Positions 41,171 to 53,548 of a DNA stretch of 64,000 nucleotides are shown in pieces (within the stretch, counting starts at the first letter, position 1; each line of letters begins with the position of its first letter). The notes under the pieces are model-generated. The model saw only the letters and a program-made list of their open reading frames with translations. It did no database searches and had not been told where the DNA came from. Source of the stretch: Allolobophora icterica (Eukaryota; Annelida; Clitellata; Crassiclitellata; Lumbricidae); the NCBI GenBank assembly GCA_963556255.1, contig OY744611.1:9039376-9103375 (forward strand). Direction: 5' to 3'. Position numbers and translations under genes: made by a program.

Positions 41171-41849
41171 TTTTAGAGTGAAGTTTAATTTAAATTAATA
41201 ATTAACTTGTTATTATTCTGAACTGTTTTAATATTAGCTGTTCCACTGTTTGTAATAATTTGTGATGTGGTAGATAGTGGCAACTGCAATAGGTTTCATA
41301 AAGCTCTGAAAAATAACTATACCCCTGTTGTATGTCATTCTCTGTGATACGATGCTTGGTGTTAACTTCAATATATTATGCAGAGGCAGCAACTTTTGTG
41401 GAAATGTGGTAGTAATATGTTATCGTGAAGCTAAGTTGAAGTAATATTTTACTTATTATTCAGAACTGGTTTAGTGTTAACTTCACCACTGTTTGTAATA
41501 TTTGTGAAAAAATGGATGGTTTAATTGCAATATAATTATTCCATAAAACTCTGAAAACATTATTATTTGAGAACTGGTTTAACTGCTCCATTTTTTTGTT
41601 TTTCTTTGTGGTCGATGAATGGTGCAAACTTTAATATACATGTAATTATTTTCATAGAAACTGGACTTTTTTGTATGTCATAAATTAGCTATATTTACAA
41701 CTGTTCAATCCAATGTCAGAAGTGCATAGTCTTGGTGGGATTGTGTACTTTTAAGCTTGGAAATACCAAACATAAAAAATCATCTGACAATCTCTTACAA
41801 CAACATTCATAGGCCCACGGTTCCGATCCACTATTCCGGGGGTCTGCTA

Positions 41850-42140
41850 TTCCGGGGATCCGCCTGAATATACATACATACAACATACATGCATACATAC
41901 ATGCATGCATACATTCATGCATACATACATGTATGTATGTATACATACATTCATACATACATGTATGTATGTATGTATGCATACATACATGTATGTATTC
42001 ATGTATGTATGCATGTATGTATGTATGCATACATACACGCATACATTCGTACATGCATGGATGTATGTATGCATGTATGTATGTATCTATGTATGTTGTA
42101 TGTATGTTTGTATATGCCGGCGGATCCCCGGAATAGCGGA
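41850..42140. repeat. foldback element with (CATA)n/(TGTA)n core
   Basis: CGCTATTCCGGGGATCCGCC-type ends at about 41,850-41,873 and 42,115-42,140 are inverted. Between them CATA tracts turn into TGTA tracts, so almost the whole 290 bp could fold into one hairpin. Confidence 0.75.
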
Positions 42141-42560
42141 CCGGTGCCAGGCCCACAGTTTGTCGACGTTCGCCCCTGTAGGCACAGTGGACGACAAAGG
42201 CAGTCCCTTTTGCAGGCACCATCATAACCCCCACAGCTGGTCAACATTTTGCCCCTAGGGGCGCTGGTAGTGCCGACGCGGGGCTCAATGACTGCTAGCC
42301 CACACTGATCGACACTGGGTCCTGCAGCGAACACCTAGGAGCGCACCGTGTGCACCCCGCCGGGCGCAATGAGGCGTAGACAATAATATCGGCCCAGCAC
42401 GGGAGCCGCCCAGCCGTTCCCTCGTGAGCCCACAAACGTGGGCTTCTAGAGGCTGGATGGGCGTTACACAGCGGTCTACGGTCTGGGCCTAGCGATGGGG
42501 ATACGCTGTGGGCAATCAAAGTCGGCGGACTCTGGGGCCGGCGTGGCGTGGCTGTCTGGG

Positions 42561-42637
42561 TATAGACGTCATCTGGTGAAATGAAAGCCGCCTATGGACG
42601 TCATCTGGTGAAATGAAATCCGCCTAATATCCACTAC
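42561..42637 (-). repeat. inverted partial macrosatellite copy, second part
   Basis: Two 32 bp repeats in reverse orientation end at CGCCTAATATCCACTACT, matching the start of the macrosatellite minisatellite. This is the far end of the large inverted block. Confidence 0.9.
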
Positions 42638-42649
42638 TGGCACTGTATA

Positions 42650-43226
42650 AATTTCTAGATACAATAAACTATGCCAAATATTATTTTATAAATAACAATA
42701 ATGATAATAAGGTGATCTATATATAGCGCTGTAAATCAGCCGAGGCGAAAGGGTGCTGTACATGACTTACAAAACTCTATTAGTCATGTGATTATTTAAA
42801 CACATAGGTCTTTAGCTGTGAGTTGAATGTCTCCAGAGATGACTCATTCTTCATATTGTTGGGAAGACTGTTCCATTCAGTGGGTCCAGCGACAGAGATG
42901 GAACAGTCGCCAAACCTCAGAGAAAACCGTGGGACTTTTAGTTGATATTTAGATGAGGATCGTGACCGACGTCTGTTCCGGTTGTGTACTACCCGAATGC
43001 AGAAGTCAGAGATATAATATAGCATGAGGTCATTCAGTGCGTTATATGACATTGTGATTAAGCACAGTTTGTAGGTAATTCGCTGTAGAACACGCAGCCA
43101 ATGTAGGTTGTTACGCGGCAGATCCGTGCTATGATAGGTTGGTGTCTGGCCATAGATGAGACGGGCAGCAGAATTAAGCACAGACTGCATTCGATCTAGC
43201 TGGGAATCAATTTGTTGGCTTCCACA
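42650..43226 (-). pseudogene. 3' end of a CR1/L2-like non-LTR retrotransposon
   Basis: The frame reads LDRMQSVLNSAARLIYG, RNNLHWLRVLQRITYKLCL, then after a basic linker SLRFGDCSISVAGPTEWNSLP and SLETFNSQLKTYVFK, the classic C-terminus of these polyproteins. The 3' untranslated part (42,650-42,790) holds TAATAAGGTGATCTATATA. It is 5'-truncated near 43,226. Confidence 0.85.
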
Positions 43227-43299
43227 AGTCATGTTGTGCTGCTGGTTATAGTATAAGAGTGACGCTACATGAATTACCCTAATTAAACAACATAATAAC

Positions 43300-43311
43300 C
43301 GATGTACGTCC

Positions 43312-43341
<30 letters not shown>
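43300..43341. repeat. (TCTG)n microsatellite at a repeat border
   Basis: About eight TCTG units lead into CCCGTAACAAACAC...GTGACGTCAC. The adjoining sequence (GTGACGTCA, ACTGCCG, CTTGACGACG) resembles the arms of the hairpin at 57,272-57,324, so both may be ends of one repeat family. Confidence 0.65.
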
Positions 43342-43342
<1 letters not shown>

Positions 43343-43344
43343 CC

Positions 43345-45600
43345 GTAACAAACACTATTGTGACGTCACTATACTGCCGCCTTGGCGACGGTTGTCTTGA
43401 CGACGGCTATAGGCCTATAATATGACGTTATTGTTATCACTGCAATAATAATTGTTTTTTATATACCGTGATTTTTCACGGGTTACAGCTAGTAATAAAT
43501 AAACGTGCTACCTCGATTATACTTCATTACTGCGTCTTAACCTTATTGTGTGTGCGTTTGTTTACAGATAATTAAGACTAAGCATTGGTGTACTATCGAG
43601 AACTTTCTCAATACTATAGAAACCTATGCTGAGTCTTGTCTATAATAGAGTTTGGATACCGCCTCAAGTTTCATTAATTAATTTCCGGAATCATGCAGGT
43701 TAAAACTTTGAGATGGTTCATTACTCCAGGGTCATTAACTTCTTCTTCCTGATTATAACAAAGTTGGTCAAAAACATGGGGCGAACAAAACCAGAGTTAC
43801 TGACAGTTACCAATACCTACGCTGTTCTTTGAAGTATCGCAATTTAATACCAAAACTTACAGGCAAGAGCATTTGCTTTTGCTGGGCTAAACGGCGTTTC
43901 TTCGTGCAGAAGTAGTTGACTGAATGATATGTGCAATTGTGCATCAGGTGAAGGCTGATATAAATCGGTCGTCAGATTTGTTCTCGACTGCATGTAAAGA
44001 CACTTCTGTTGAGGTATTTGGTGTTTTCTGCAGCTAATTTCTACTCTGGGTGTCTCCAAGTATGTCTAAATGTGTATCTGTGTCTTCCTAGTCTTTTTCA
44101 GTTTTGCCTGTATGGATCCTTGTCGTCCGTTTTTCTACTTGACTGTTGTATTCGATTAACTATTCCGTGCTGTGGCATATCATGTTAGTTATGTCGTTTC
44201 TCCTCCTGTTCGGTCGGTGCAGAAACTGATAAGGTTTCGTTGTAACTTAATTATACAATCAAATTCTGTTTGGATTTCTGGTATGTAGTCTACTTTTACT
44301 TGCAATACAATTCACACGTACTGTATATTACGTATATTGCCCTGTCATAATTTTTATTGTAGGCCTACTGTGCAATCTTATCATCGACCGCGAACCAACT
44401 CAGCATGTCTCGTATACTGATCTAATTACCCACATTTTGAGGTTGGCGACAATTCGGGCGATACAATTAATAGTGGATTAAACTGATGCATCGGGAACTT
44501 GGACCAACCTGCAAGAAGAAGCATGTCAAGACAACAGGAAATAGGTTCATCTAAAACTAAGATTAAGAAGCTTCGTATGCTAGATATGCTAGACAGTCGC
44601 GTTGAAGGCTTTTATTAAATAGTTAATAATAACAGCGAAGACTTACATGCTTAGCTGACGAATTATGTCAGGTTTCACTTCATGCACATAACATTTATTC
44701 AGCTACTTCAGCGCACAATGTGCAAAGTGCAAAATGCTCTTGCCTATATTGGATCCAGAACTTCCCTGTTTATATTAGATTCGTGTTAAATTAATATATT
44801 TTTGGAATATTATCGGCAGAAAGCTAACAAAAACCCGCATTTCAGCAGCATGGTGATTACATTCTTCTTCCTGGTTCTATCGTAGTTGTTCATAGATAAG
44901 GAGTGTTTTGGTGGGTACAAAACCAGAGCTGTTGACAATACTGGTTACATAATACATGTAATCTGACGTTAACAGCACCGGTCCGCCAATAACAACTCCA
45001 GTAATTCATTATAAATTCGTTGACAATGCCAATACCAATTCTGATGTTTAAAGTGTTGCCATTTTAAAGCCAAAACTTTCACCAATACTTACCCTTTATT
45101 GTCCGTGAAATAGTACCCATGTTAAATTAGATTATCTTGTCTGTCTTGTAAAATTAGCATATATTCAATGTTATGCATAGTCCAATGTACAGAACAGGTT
45201 GACTATCCTTTGGGCTGTTGTTTTAAGATTGTACCATTGTTTACTCGCGATGGATTCTAACATTAAACATAATTACGCCAGCGATCCCATACAATAGACT
45301 ACTGATAATTTATTGAACGAATGTGGTGATAACAATCTATTCCCATGCCAGCTTATCTTAATCGCATATGTAATGCTTGTGCAAATCGTTCATTGCCCTT
45401 TCGTTCATTAATCTTTGAGACCTAGTCTGATTTACAAGCTCAGAGGATAGAATTTCTCACGATCCATAATGATGTAACAATGGATGAAGCTACAAATAGG
45501 CCTATGGACCTGCGAAGCTCCTATACTCGATTCGACAACGAATCAGAATTCGATTCGAAAATGATGTCATGATTCTAAAAAATTTCGATTCAATTTTCGG
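43345..45600. other. no gene; contains two copies of a dispersed repeat
   Basis: The unclassified repeat of 27,536 recurs at 43,786-43,863 and 44,924-45,092. The rest is AT-rich without readable coding. Confidence 0.6.
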
Positions 45601-45609
45601 AAAACATTA

Positions 45610-45785
45610 TTAGCCATAAATGGCCGGTTTAGATGGAAGACATCGGTGTGAATCATCCAGCTTATCATATTCTGATTCAGCAACGTCAACGGCATTTCCA
45701 AGGTCGTTTTGGTAAGCATTGTTTTCTCTATCTCTCTGTTGGAGGTCGTGTTCGTTACCATCGCATTCGTGAACAACATCTGCGG
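45610..45785 (-). CDS. exon-like cytoplasmic tail of a host membrane protein (copy A, intact)
   Basis: After a polypyrimidine tract and acceptor (CAACTCTTCAG) on the minus strand, a 176 bp segment reads ADVVHECDGNEHDLQQRD, then DVAESEYDKLDDSHRCLPSK and PAIYG before a stop. EYDKL fits YxxL sorting or ITAM-type signals. The start phase (two bases, then GCA) fits the phase-1 donor of the transmembrane exon at 60,324-60,455, which supports an exon of the same gene type. Decayed relatives lie at 53,549, 56,600, 57,500, 57,690 and 58,205. The gene family is not identified. Confidence 0.45.
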
Positions 45786-45789
45786 CTGA

Positions 45790-46854
45790 AGAGTTGTAAA
45801 TAAGTTGCTTCAAAATATAACTCAGTTATTTTTAAAATTCAACAACAGACAAGGAGTTATGAAATTGTACCTTTTGGAATTTCATTAATGTACTTGTCAA
45901 TATTTCATTTTCGGTTTTATTCATTAAATAAAAAATTTAATAAAAATTAGCAAGTAACTAACTAACTATCCAACTAAGTAGCTAAGTAGCTAATCAACAA
46001 CCAACCAACCAACCAAACAATTACTCATCCATCCTCTCGAACCCACATAGGCAAATGACCAGCATTAATTATTCCTAGGATCAAGTCGCCCAATTCTAAT
46101 GCAAACTGTAAATGCAGGCGTCTAGTCATTGTAATTATAATTTTCTCTGGGATAAACAGCATAACAGAATCTGCCATTGCACCATTGAGGACGTTTCCCT
46201 AAGATTTATTAGACGTAACTTATAAGCCACTTGGATCAATGCATAGCCAGTCAGTCGTTTTCTAACGCTTCGGCGCAGATTTTCATGTGTGCGTCTAGGA
46301 ATGCAGTTTGGTTTCGAAATGAACCTCCGTTTATGTCATGTGCATTACGAGAAGGGCGCTAAATAATTTGCATTACCATGGAGAAGAAAACAACTTAATA
46401 ATCATGGAAAGTCTACTGATGTCTGTAGTGCCGTTGTCACAATGCCCAACACATCAGTCGATGGTAGCAACCGATGTCACTGGCATTAGAATACCAGTGA
46501 CGTAGATTGAGCATAACGTGTAAATCCAAAGAAATGGCGCTCACGCATATTAGAAAGGCTAGTTCTTTCTAATCAGCTTTGAGCAGAACTTGATTATAGG
46601 GCTTTCTAAGCGACGCGTTAACAGACCATCCATGGTTACAAAAAAATCTAATCGGAGTTCTTAAAAGCAGAAGTGTAAATGTTTTCTTGTTCTTGTTTGG
46701 CGGTTTCTTTTTGAATTTTTAATTGTAAACAGTTTTTAAAGAATTGATAGAGGAGCATCCACGTTTTGAATGGAGATGCCAATGTAGGCTTTTTAAATTC
46801 TGCTGCGTCAATAGGTTAATGGAGAACACGCGCACAATGGCCGACAATAATATC
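45790..46854. other. no gene; duplicated locus segment at its right end
   Basis: From about 46,560 the sequence is similar to 59,650-60,005 (for example TAAAAGC(A/G)GAAGTG and GGCCGACAA). The rest is unrecognised. Confidence 0.5.
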
Positions 46855-49800
46855 GTCGCCTGAGAATTATCTTGTCGTACCTCCACTTTTTTCCGAAAAT
46901 AAAGTTAGAGTTGATTTGTAGCAAGTAATGTTTTAGCTTTCTTCAGTTTCAATGACTAAGGGATACGACATGTCGTTTTAGATATATTCAACAAAAACTA
47001 CTTGTCGTATGTCCAGTTTCCAGAATTTGTTTGTCGTATCTCCATACAGAATTCACGTTGTTGTAACTTTAAAAGAAAAGTGTCAGCATTATTTCAGGAT
47101 TAACTTGTCGTTACGGAGATACTGCAGTGTATCTGTGGAAAGTGTAGCAGTGTCTTGTTGTATGTCCTGAGAAAGCTCAGCTGTGATTGGACGCAGGAGA
47201 TACAATAGTATAACTGTTACACTGATGCGCTTCGCTGGATTACAGTGTCGCATATCAAGACAATAATATGTAATCCGTGACATAAAACTCGTTAGTTGAC
47301 CATTTTATATTGCACAGTAATTCGAATTTAGTTTTCTAACATAATTATGCATTTTATTCATTATGAAACAGAAAAATCAGTCACTGACTTCGTGTAGTAA
47401 AGGTGCTGTATCGGCATTAAGTTAATTCCGTAGTCTCTTTACCATACAGTACGAAAATTAGCAAGACAGTACTGTAATATGGGCCTAACTATCTCGGTAG
47501 GTTGCGTTGCACTGTAATTTAAAGAAATTTCTTTGTGACAACAATGATAATGTGTGGAAATAAGTTAACAAAAAAGCAAAAACGCTTTGCTGGACTCAGA
47601 CTTTGTTGTAATGCATGCATACTATGCATAGGTCACAATAACGGTACTGTTACTGTTCTAGATAGACACAGGATCAAAGTGTTTAAGTTAACTAAACGAA
47701 TTGTCCTTGCTCGGCAAAACGACTACCTCTCTTCTAATTCACTCTCTCCGATCTGGCTTCACTAGACACCACTCCACAGAACCTTTACTTGCATCTCTGT
47801 GCACTAAACTGGTTTCTGCAGTCAGCAAGCCTCCTATCTCTGCCTCCTTGACATCTCCGCCGCATCCGATACCATTGATCACAGCCTCATTCTTCAACGT
47901 CACTATCTTCTTGGTGTGGCGTCTCTGGGACCGCTCTACACTGGTTCCAGTCCTACTTGTCTTCCCGATCCTTCGCTGTCAAAGCCTTCAGCCACTGCTC
48001 TCAACCCCTCCCTCTCTTCTGTGGTGTCCCTCAAGGCTCCGTTCTGTGTCCACTCCTCTTCATCCTGTATAGCACACAATTAAGCCATCTCATAGAATCA
48101 TCCTGTGTCGCCCACCATCTCTACGCAGACAGCACCCAACTCTCCTTATCCTTCTCCCCAAACTCTTTTCCACCAGCATTGCCCAACTGATCAACGTGGT
48201 TAATCTGATTTCTCGATGGATGTCATCCAATGTGCTCGACATCAAATCCTAATCTGTTGACCACTATCTCTACACAGATGACACATCCTTCTCCCCAAGC
48301 TCTTTTCCCACACAATTACTCAACTTGCTCAAGGATTTCATCCAATCTCCTCTGCCTTAACCTTCCAAAACCGAATTCATCATCCTACGCCTTGCAGACC
48401 AAAATCAAGAAAAAATCTGACACTTTCATAAACCTATCGACTAACTCTTCGTCTCTTACCTTCACCTCCGACTCCCCTGTCCGCAACCTTGATATTAGTT
48501 TTGATCCACATCTCTCCTTCTCAAACCACATCTTCAACCTCTCGCGCTCCTGTTTCATGCACATTCGTGACCTCCGACGCATCCGGCTCATGCTCGACCT
48601 TGAAACTGCCTCCACCATTGCTACCTCCGTTGTTCATTCAAAGCTTGATTACTGCAATTTCCTCTTCGTCAATCTTAAATACACCCATATCAAGCGTCTG
48701 CAACTTATCCAAACTCACTAGCCAGAGCTGTAACTAGAACTCCCAAACATCATCATATGACTGCCAACCTGAAATTACTCCAGTGGTTACAAATTCCACA
48801 GCGAATCCACTTAAAAGTCCTATGACAAACCTACAACTCCCTATAATATTCCAGCCCAAGTATCTCCATCATCTCTTCACCATCCAGGAAACTCTATCCA
48901 CCCGATCATCCTCCTATCTCAGTCTATCTCGACCTCTGGTCACTATTCATCTCAAATGCTTCAACTGAGCCATATCCAACACAGCATCACGCCTCTAGAA
49001 CGATCTCCAATCTGAGTTCCGCATTCTCAGTTCTTTCATTATCATTCCAACCCCGGCAACCCGTCCTCCATCCTACTCCTCATGCTCCTCTCTCTATCAC
49101 CCTCGGGCTTTCAATTCAAACCTGGTCTCACCTTTCCAAGAACTCCTACCCTGGTTCATCGATCTGATCCTCCGCCTTCCAATTCTCGTCCTAAACGACA
49201 CCCGCCTTAGCAGCTGCTTTCCTCCTCTCTTGTTCTGCTCAATGGAAACCGGACTCGGACTTTTTCTGGACTATGACAAAAGGGAAACCCTATGATATTT
49301 GGATATATAAAGACGCAGTTTTACTTGATTCTACGCTTGGCCTGCAAGACTTGTGGCTGGGCAATTCGGATTTGACTTGAAACACTCTGAAATACTTATA
49401 ATTTGACCACCTTATTGTGGGCCTGAACTTAATAATAATAGCAGAGATTTAAGTGCCATAGTTCGTAAACAGTCGAAAGGAAATCGATGCAACGATTCAG
49501 ATGCACTGCGTTACACCCCAGTGACTATAGGTATGACTGGATAGTGGAATGTTGGACCCTACAGTACTTTAAACTTGAATTTAGCTGGGACATTTTTACC
49601 AAAGATCAAACACAATTTTCAAGAGTAACTTTACTAGATGATCTTAGTGCTAAGATAATCTAAATATGATATGGTTGCACTAAGATAATCTAAATCTTAT
49701 GTGTTTTTTTTACCACAAAGCAGTTTCTAAAGAGAGAATTGTAAAGTATTTAAATATTGCACATTTTGTTTCGTTTATTCCACGCATAGTATACTTAATA

Positions 49801-50240
49801 CTTTCGATTTCGCCTTGATGTATAGACGACAGTGAACAACCTCGATTTACAGCTATTTAATTGATACACAACATCCCATCATGTTTGTGGAGATAGGGTA
49901 GGCCTACTGCACACTAATTGAAACTAAATAATGGGATATACGACAACATATCGTCAGATTGATGGACATACAACAAACTGTTTTTCAAAAATTCGAAGAT
50001 ACAATGTCGTAAATCCATTTTTTTTACTAAATTATCCAAAATTTCTCAAAAAGAACTGTAATTATTAAAAAAAGTTAATGCAACATCTTTTATGCAATGT
50101 TGATGATTTAGTACGCCGCCTTTGCGTGAAGTTTTATTGCACAGAATTTCTTAATTTTCCGTCCAATGCTGCCAAATTTCTACCTCGTTTTTCTCGGAAT
50201 TTCGCAAAATGGAGATACGCTAAGATAATTCTCAGGCGAC
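46855..50240. mobile_element. 3.4 kb DNA element with 19 bp perfect TIRs and subterminal iterons
   Basis: GTCGCCTGAGAATTATCTT at 46855-46873 is perfectly inverted at 50222-50240. Near both ends an iteron of type TTGTCGTA(T)(G/C)TCCA recurs (46,872, 47,010, 47,030, 47,103 and inverted forms at 49,930-50,010). The paralogous locus at about 60,005-60,020 lacks the element (GGCCGACAACTTGAGAC), confirming insertion. No clear target duplication. No transposase is recognised; an old retrotransposon lies inside. Confidence 0.85.
47750..49200 (+). pseudogene. decayed non-LTR reverse transcriptase
   Basis: Broken frames read in order LDISA(A/S)DTIDH (motif A-like), CGVPQGSVLCPLLFILY (motif B), HHLYAD (active site, second Asp changed to Ser), SSNLLCLNLPK, SPVRNLDISFDPHLSFSNHI, RDLRRIRLMLDLETAST and SKLDYCNFLFVNL. 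The order is that of jockey/CR1-like elements. Several stops and shifts show it is dead. Confidence 0.85.
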
Positions 50241-51075
50241 AAATTGAGACACCCACACAATGCAGGGTCACAAAACTGGCATATCAAACCGAAGAGCGCT
50301 GGTGAAGAGTCGCATAGGTGGGACGAGAGAAGACAGGTCATGACTAGGATCCCAGAATCAATCATTCGTTTCAACTGATAGCGACCATCTGTTGCAACTA
50401 ACACCAATTAGCTACTCATAAACATATACATGTACATACATAAACACACAGATATATGGATACATACATATATACATACGCTCGTACATACATGTATACG
50501 TACAATTTTATACATAGATACAAATATGCATACAAATAAATAAATAAATAGACACATACGTGCATAGATAGATTCTTGCATACATAGCCTACTTGTAGTA
50601 CTCAGGCACAAACAACAGACAGACCAATATATAGCGAGGCAAAGAACTACGTACCGTAATTTCTTTTCTACTGATGGACCTTTGCCATTAGTAAGAATTG
50701 CGGGAAGGATGATTAGTCAGGACCGCTACTCCAAGCAGCATTCCCAGAAATAAAACTGGCGACTTTGTGTCCTGGTCTTCCAGAACTATAAATTAAGGTA
50801 TTTTAATTGTTAATGTTGATCATCATGAAGGTAAACCTATGGAGTGAAAGCTTACATTTTCTGAAACATCTTTCACAAGATGTTTTCAGATGAAAGCGAA
50901 ATACTATTAGTAAATTAAATTCTTTAATGCAGCCATAACACGCGCACTCCTGACTATAGATAAGTTAATTGTTAATTAGTAACTCCACGCACGACGCTGT
51001 CTAAAACGATGGCGCACCAATACGTTTAGCGAATTGATCTTCTGTCATGAATTTTAACGAATCATTACTGGTGCA
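50241..51075 (-). repeat. segmental duplicate of 60,010-60,735 (copy A)
   Basis: Matching blocks in the same order include GAAGAGTCGCAT, CAGAATCAAT, the transmembrane exon region, TATTTTAATTGTTAA, CCTATGGAGTGAAAG, CACAAGATGTTTTCAG, ATAACACGCGCA and GATGGCGCACCAATA. Divergence is moderate, with many small indels. Confidence 0.85.
50650..50775 (-). pseudogene. broken transmembrane exon (copy A)
   Basis: It is the paralogue of the intact exon at 60,324-60,455. VLFLGMLLGVAVLT is readable, but a two-base loss right after it shifts the frame to a stop within the membrane segment. GTACGT follows as a donor-like site. Confidence 0.6.
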
Positions 51076-51599
51076 ATTGTTTTCGCTAGATAACACTTAG
51101 TTTTAGTTTGTATTCGCTAGAGACCACTTAGATAGCTTGACTTGGAGTGCATGCCTGTTATAGAGGAATGAATTTGAAGTTGCCAATAGGAAAGATTCCC
51201 GCGTTCTGTAGTCGCACGGGATTGGTCAGAGTTCGAGCACGGGAAAAATGGCGCGTCTTTCCTGCCTGGCTGTCAGATGCAGCCTAGGGTGGAAGGTGTT
51301 GGACGGAATTCGCGTCCACTTGTGTTGGATTGCCGGGAATTTGTGCGAAAGTTCCAAATTGTAATGTTCGGATTAAAACTCGGAATTAAATCGAATTTCT
51401 GGGGACTTATCCGATCGCAAAGGTCCTACCTAGCATCCGGCGTGGAGTAAATCGTTTGGTTTGCTATATTTATGGAAAATTGCTGGATTTTTGTCAATTC
51501 AATGGAGCCTGTGATTTTGGCTGTGTTCGTGCATTGGGATCCATAATTTTATATCTTTACACTGCTGTGAAGTAATATCTGGAAGTGTTCACCGAATTT
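51076..51599. other. no gene seen
   Basis: Mixed sequence; nothing recognisable. Confidence 0.5.
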
Positions 51600-51890
51600 A
51601 TCTGGCCCAGTTAGCTACATCGGTAAGAGCGTTGGCTGCGCGTCTCATGCGACTCTGTGTTAGAGCGCATGCGGCCCGCGGTTCACTTCCCGAAGGTGGC
51701 TTATTTCAGAGATTTAAATCTCGGGCTTGCACGGTCCCAACACGGGAACCTTAAATGGCGTTGCACCCATTCAAACGGGCAAGCGGTGGTGAAGGATCTC
51801 ACCCGATCAATTCATTGAAAACTGAGCAGGGTCGAGGCCATATACGGTCGCTATAGAAAATCGCGAGCATTTACATTTACATTTATCAAT
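51600..51890 (+). repeat. tRNA-derived SINE, second family
   Basis: The tRNA-like head has CAGTTAGCTACATCGGTAAGAGC (A box) and GCGGTTCACTTCCCG (B box), followed by a body ending in (ATTTAC)n at about 51,870-51,890. It differs from the SINE family at 40,884. Confidence 0.72.
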
Positions 51891-52175
51891 TTCTCTTGGA
51901 AGGAAAGGAAATTTTTCTTGCTGGTACAGGAGGTAAACCTCACTTTGTCATTTCTATGTAACGAAACCTCCAGATTATCGTTTCTTAGGTACGGTCTTTT
52001 AAGTAAGGATGTAGAAGTTCTTGAATCGAGAGGTTGACTCGATATGACGCAGCGCTATATAAATTTAGATCTCTAATTTTTTGAACATGGCGATAGGAAG
52101 CGATGTCATACTTTTCTGTTAATTGTAAATGCAATACGATACAGTGTCTTTGTAATAACTTGCAATAATTAATTA

Positions 52176-52454
52176 TCAAACATTGTGGAAGAATTTGTGT
52201 CGTTTGAGCGAGAAGCTAGTCAATTTGTCCATATTATAAAGGCTTGCAGACATCACTGAAATCAGGAAACTCTATTAAGAACGTTTGTAGAGCGCCAAAC
52301 AAATCAAATCGAAACCTTTCTTGATGCCTTGGTAGAAACTCGGCAAACATTTGAGGACCGCCAGACAAACCAAGAGGTCCTTCTTATCACGTTGGTTGAA
52401 ACCAACGGGAATTTATGGAGCGCCTTTTACTGGACAGTGGACAGTGTTGCTTAA
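52176..52454 (+). pseudogene. coiled-coil-like coding relic, family unknown
   Basis: One frame reads VEEFVSFEREASQFVHIIK, then a stop, ETLLRTFVERQTNQIETFL, DALVETRQTFEDRQTNQ and LITLVETNGNLW up to a stop at 52,452-52,454. The repeating FxERQTNQ/FxDRQTNQ pattern looks like a duplicated heptad segment, perhaps from a gag-like or structural protein. Not recognised. Confidence 0.3.
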
Positions 52455-52545
52455 CTTCGGTCTTATGATACTGGACCTCTGAGGCGCTATACCAGAAATG
52501 ACGAAAGGCATGTCCGTGGCTTCCGTTTCTGGCGCAGCAGTGCTC

Positions 52546-52615
52546 GGTGAGCACTCACTGGAGTTCGAAACTCCGAGTCTACTTACGTGAGTTCGAACTC
52601 CAGTGAGTGCTCACC
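52546..52615. repeat. perfect 24 bp inverted repeat (hairpin with 22-base loop)
   Basis: The arms at 52546-52569 and 52592-52615 are exact complements; the left arm contains GTGAGCACTCACTGGAGTTC. Nothing else nearby explains it. Confidence 0.9.
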
Positions 52616-53548
52616 AATCACTGCATCAACCAATGGCGCACGAATAAGTTACCAAGCCGCAACCAGATCAGTCCACCAAGACAGAGGCAGTCTAATGCTC
52701 ACCAGGGCTAAGAGATTTGTTTAGAGAATTCAGTTATTATGAGTGCGTTGACCTACACTGTCAGTGGAAAGTTCAGATGGCGAGAGAAATGACTGACCAC
52801 CCAGTCTCTTGCACGGAGGTTAAGAAAATGAAGTCGGAAACGCTTCACGTCTGTGTAGGTTTATATATCTGGCTATTTGAAAACCGTCTTTTTTGAGAAC
52901 ACAAGCGCGCTTAACATGGCAAAATAACACGTCTTAAAAGGTGCGTCTTAAGACGTTTTTGAGTTGTGTGTGACCAAATATTTTGCATAAGCTGAATGGT
53001 GCTACTTATAGAACGAATGTATCTCAGGACAACTTCTCTGATAAGACGCAGCACTCGTGAAATGGCTGGTGTCTGAGTTTAGCTTTACAGTGGCGCTATA
53101 GAAATTTGGAATTTACGATTACGAGAATCAACGTCAGGCGATTCGGTCCACCGCAAAAGCAAACGCTCGCCTCATTGTTATACGAAGCGGCGTTAGGAGA
53201 TGTATGTATTCATAAACTGTCATTTTATTTTCTTCATCTAATTTCATTTATTGCTCAAAAAAAACATTACATAATGCTGGGTACAAATGTGTTTCAGGGA
53301 TATATCGAGCATAGGCTAAAGTCGCCTATTTGACAGGAAATCAGTTTTAGCCTAAATGGCGACTGATTTACATAATAGTCAACCAATACTTTAACACAGC
53401 AGAGTAAAAAGAACCAGAACTGGAAAGCTTAACTAACAATATAATTCAGTCAATGTCAAAATTTCATGCATTTAATATTTACCATTTAACAAAAGCACCT
53501 TAGTCTGATTTTCGGTTAAATATGATAAATCCTCACAGAGACAAAATC
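52616..53548. other. no gene seen
   Basis: Only short frames occur. The 75-codon frame at 53,106-53,333 has no recognisable motif. Confidence 0.5.

Larger units (their letters stand above)
36620..42560. mobile_element. 5.9 kb insertion with 11 bp perfect terminal inverted repeats and TA target
   Basis: The ends CCCAGACAGCC and GGCTGTCTGGG are perfect inverted repeats flanked by TA. Removing the insertion rejoins a 32 bp minisatellite unit. Both ends are GC-rich for about 400 bp, while the middle is AT-rich and carries SINEs and a MITE. No transposase is recognisable, so it is a non-autonomous or decayed element. A TA duplication is too short to name the superfamily. Confidence 0.8.

Noticed and set aside
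41716..42334. Tyr-Ile-His-Thr rich frames on both strands
   Set aside because: They arise from CATA/TGTA tetranucleotide repeats in a foldback block.
46840..50255. A target duplication for the 3.4 kb TIR element
   Set aside because: Flanks (AATAATATC and AAATTGAGAC) do not match convincingly; post-insertion changes make the TSD unreadable by eye.
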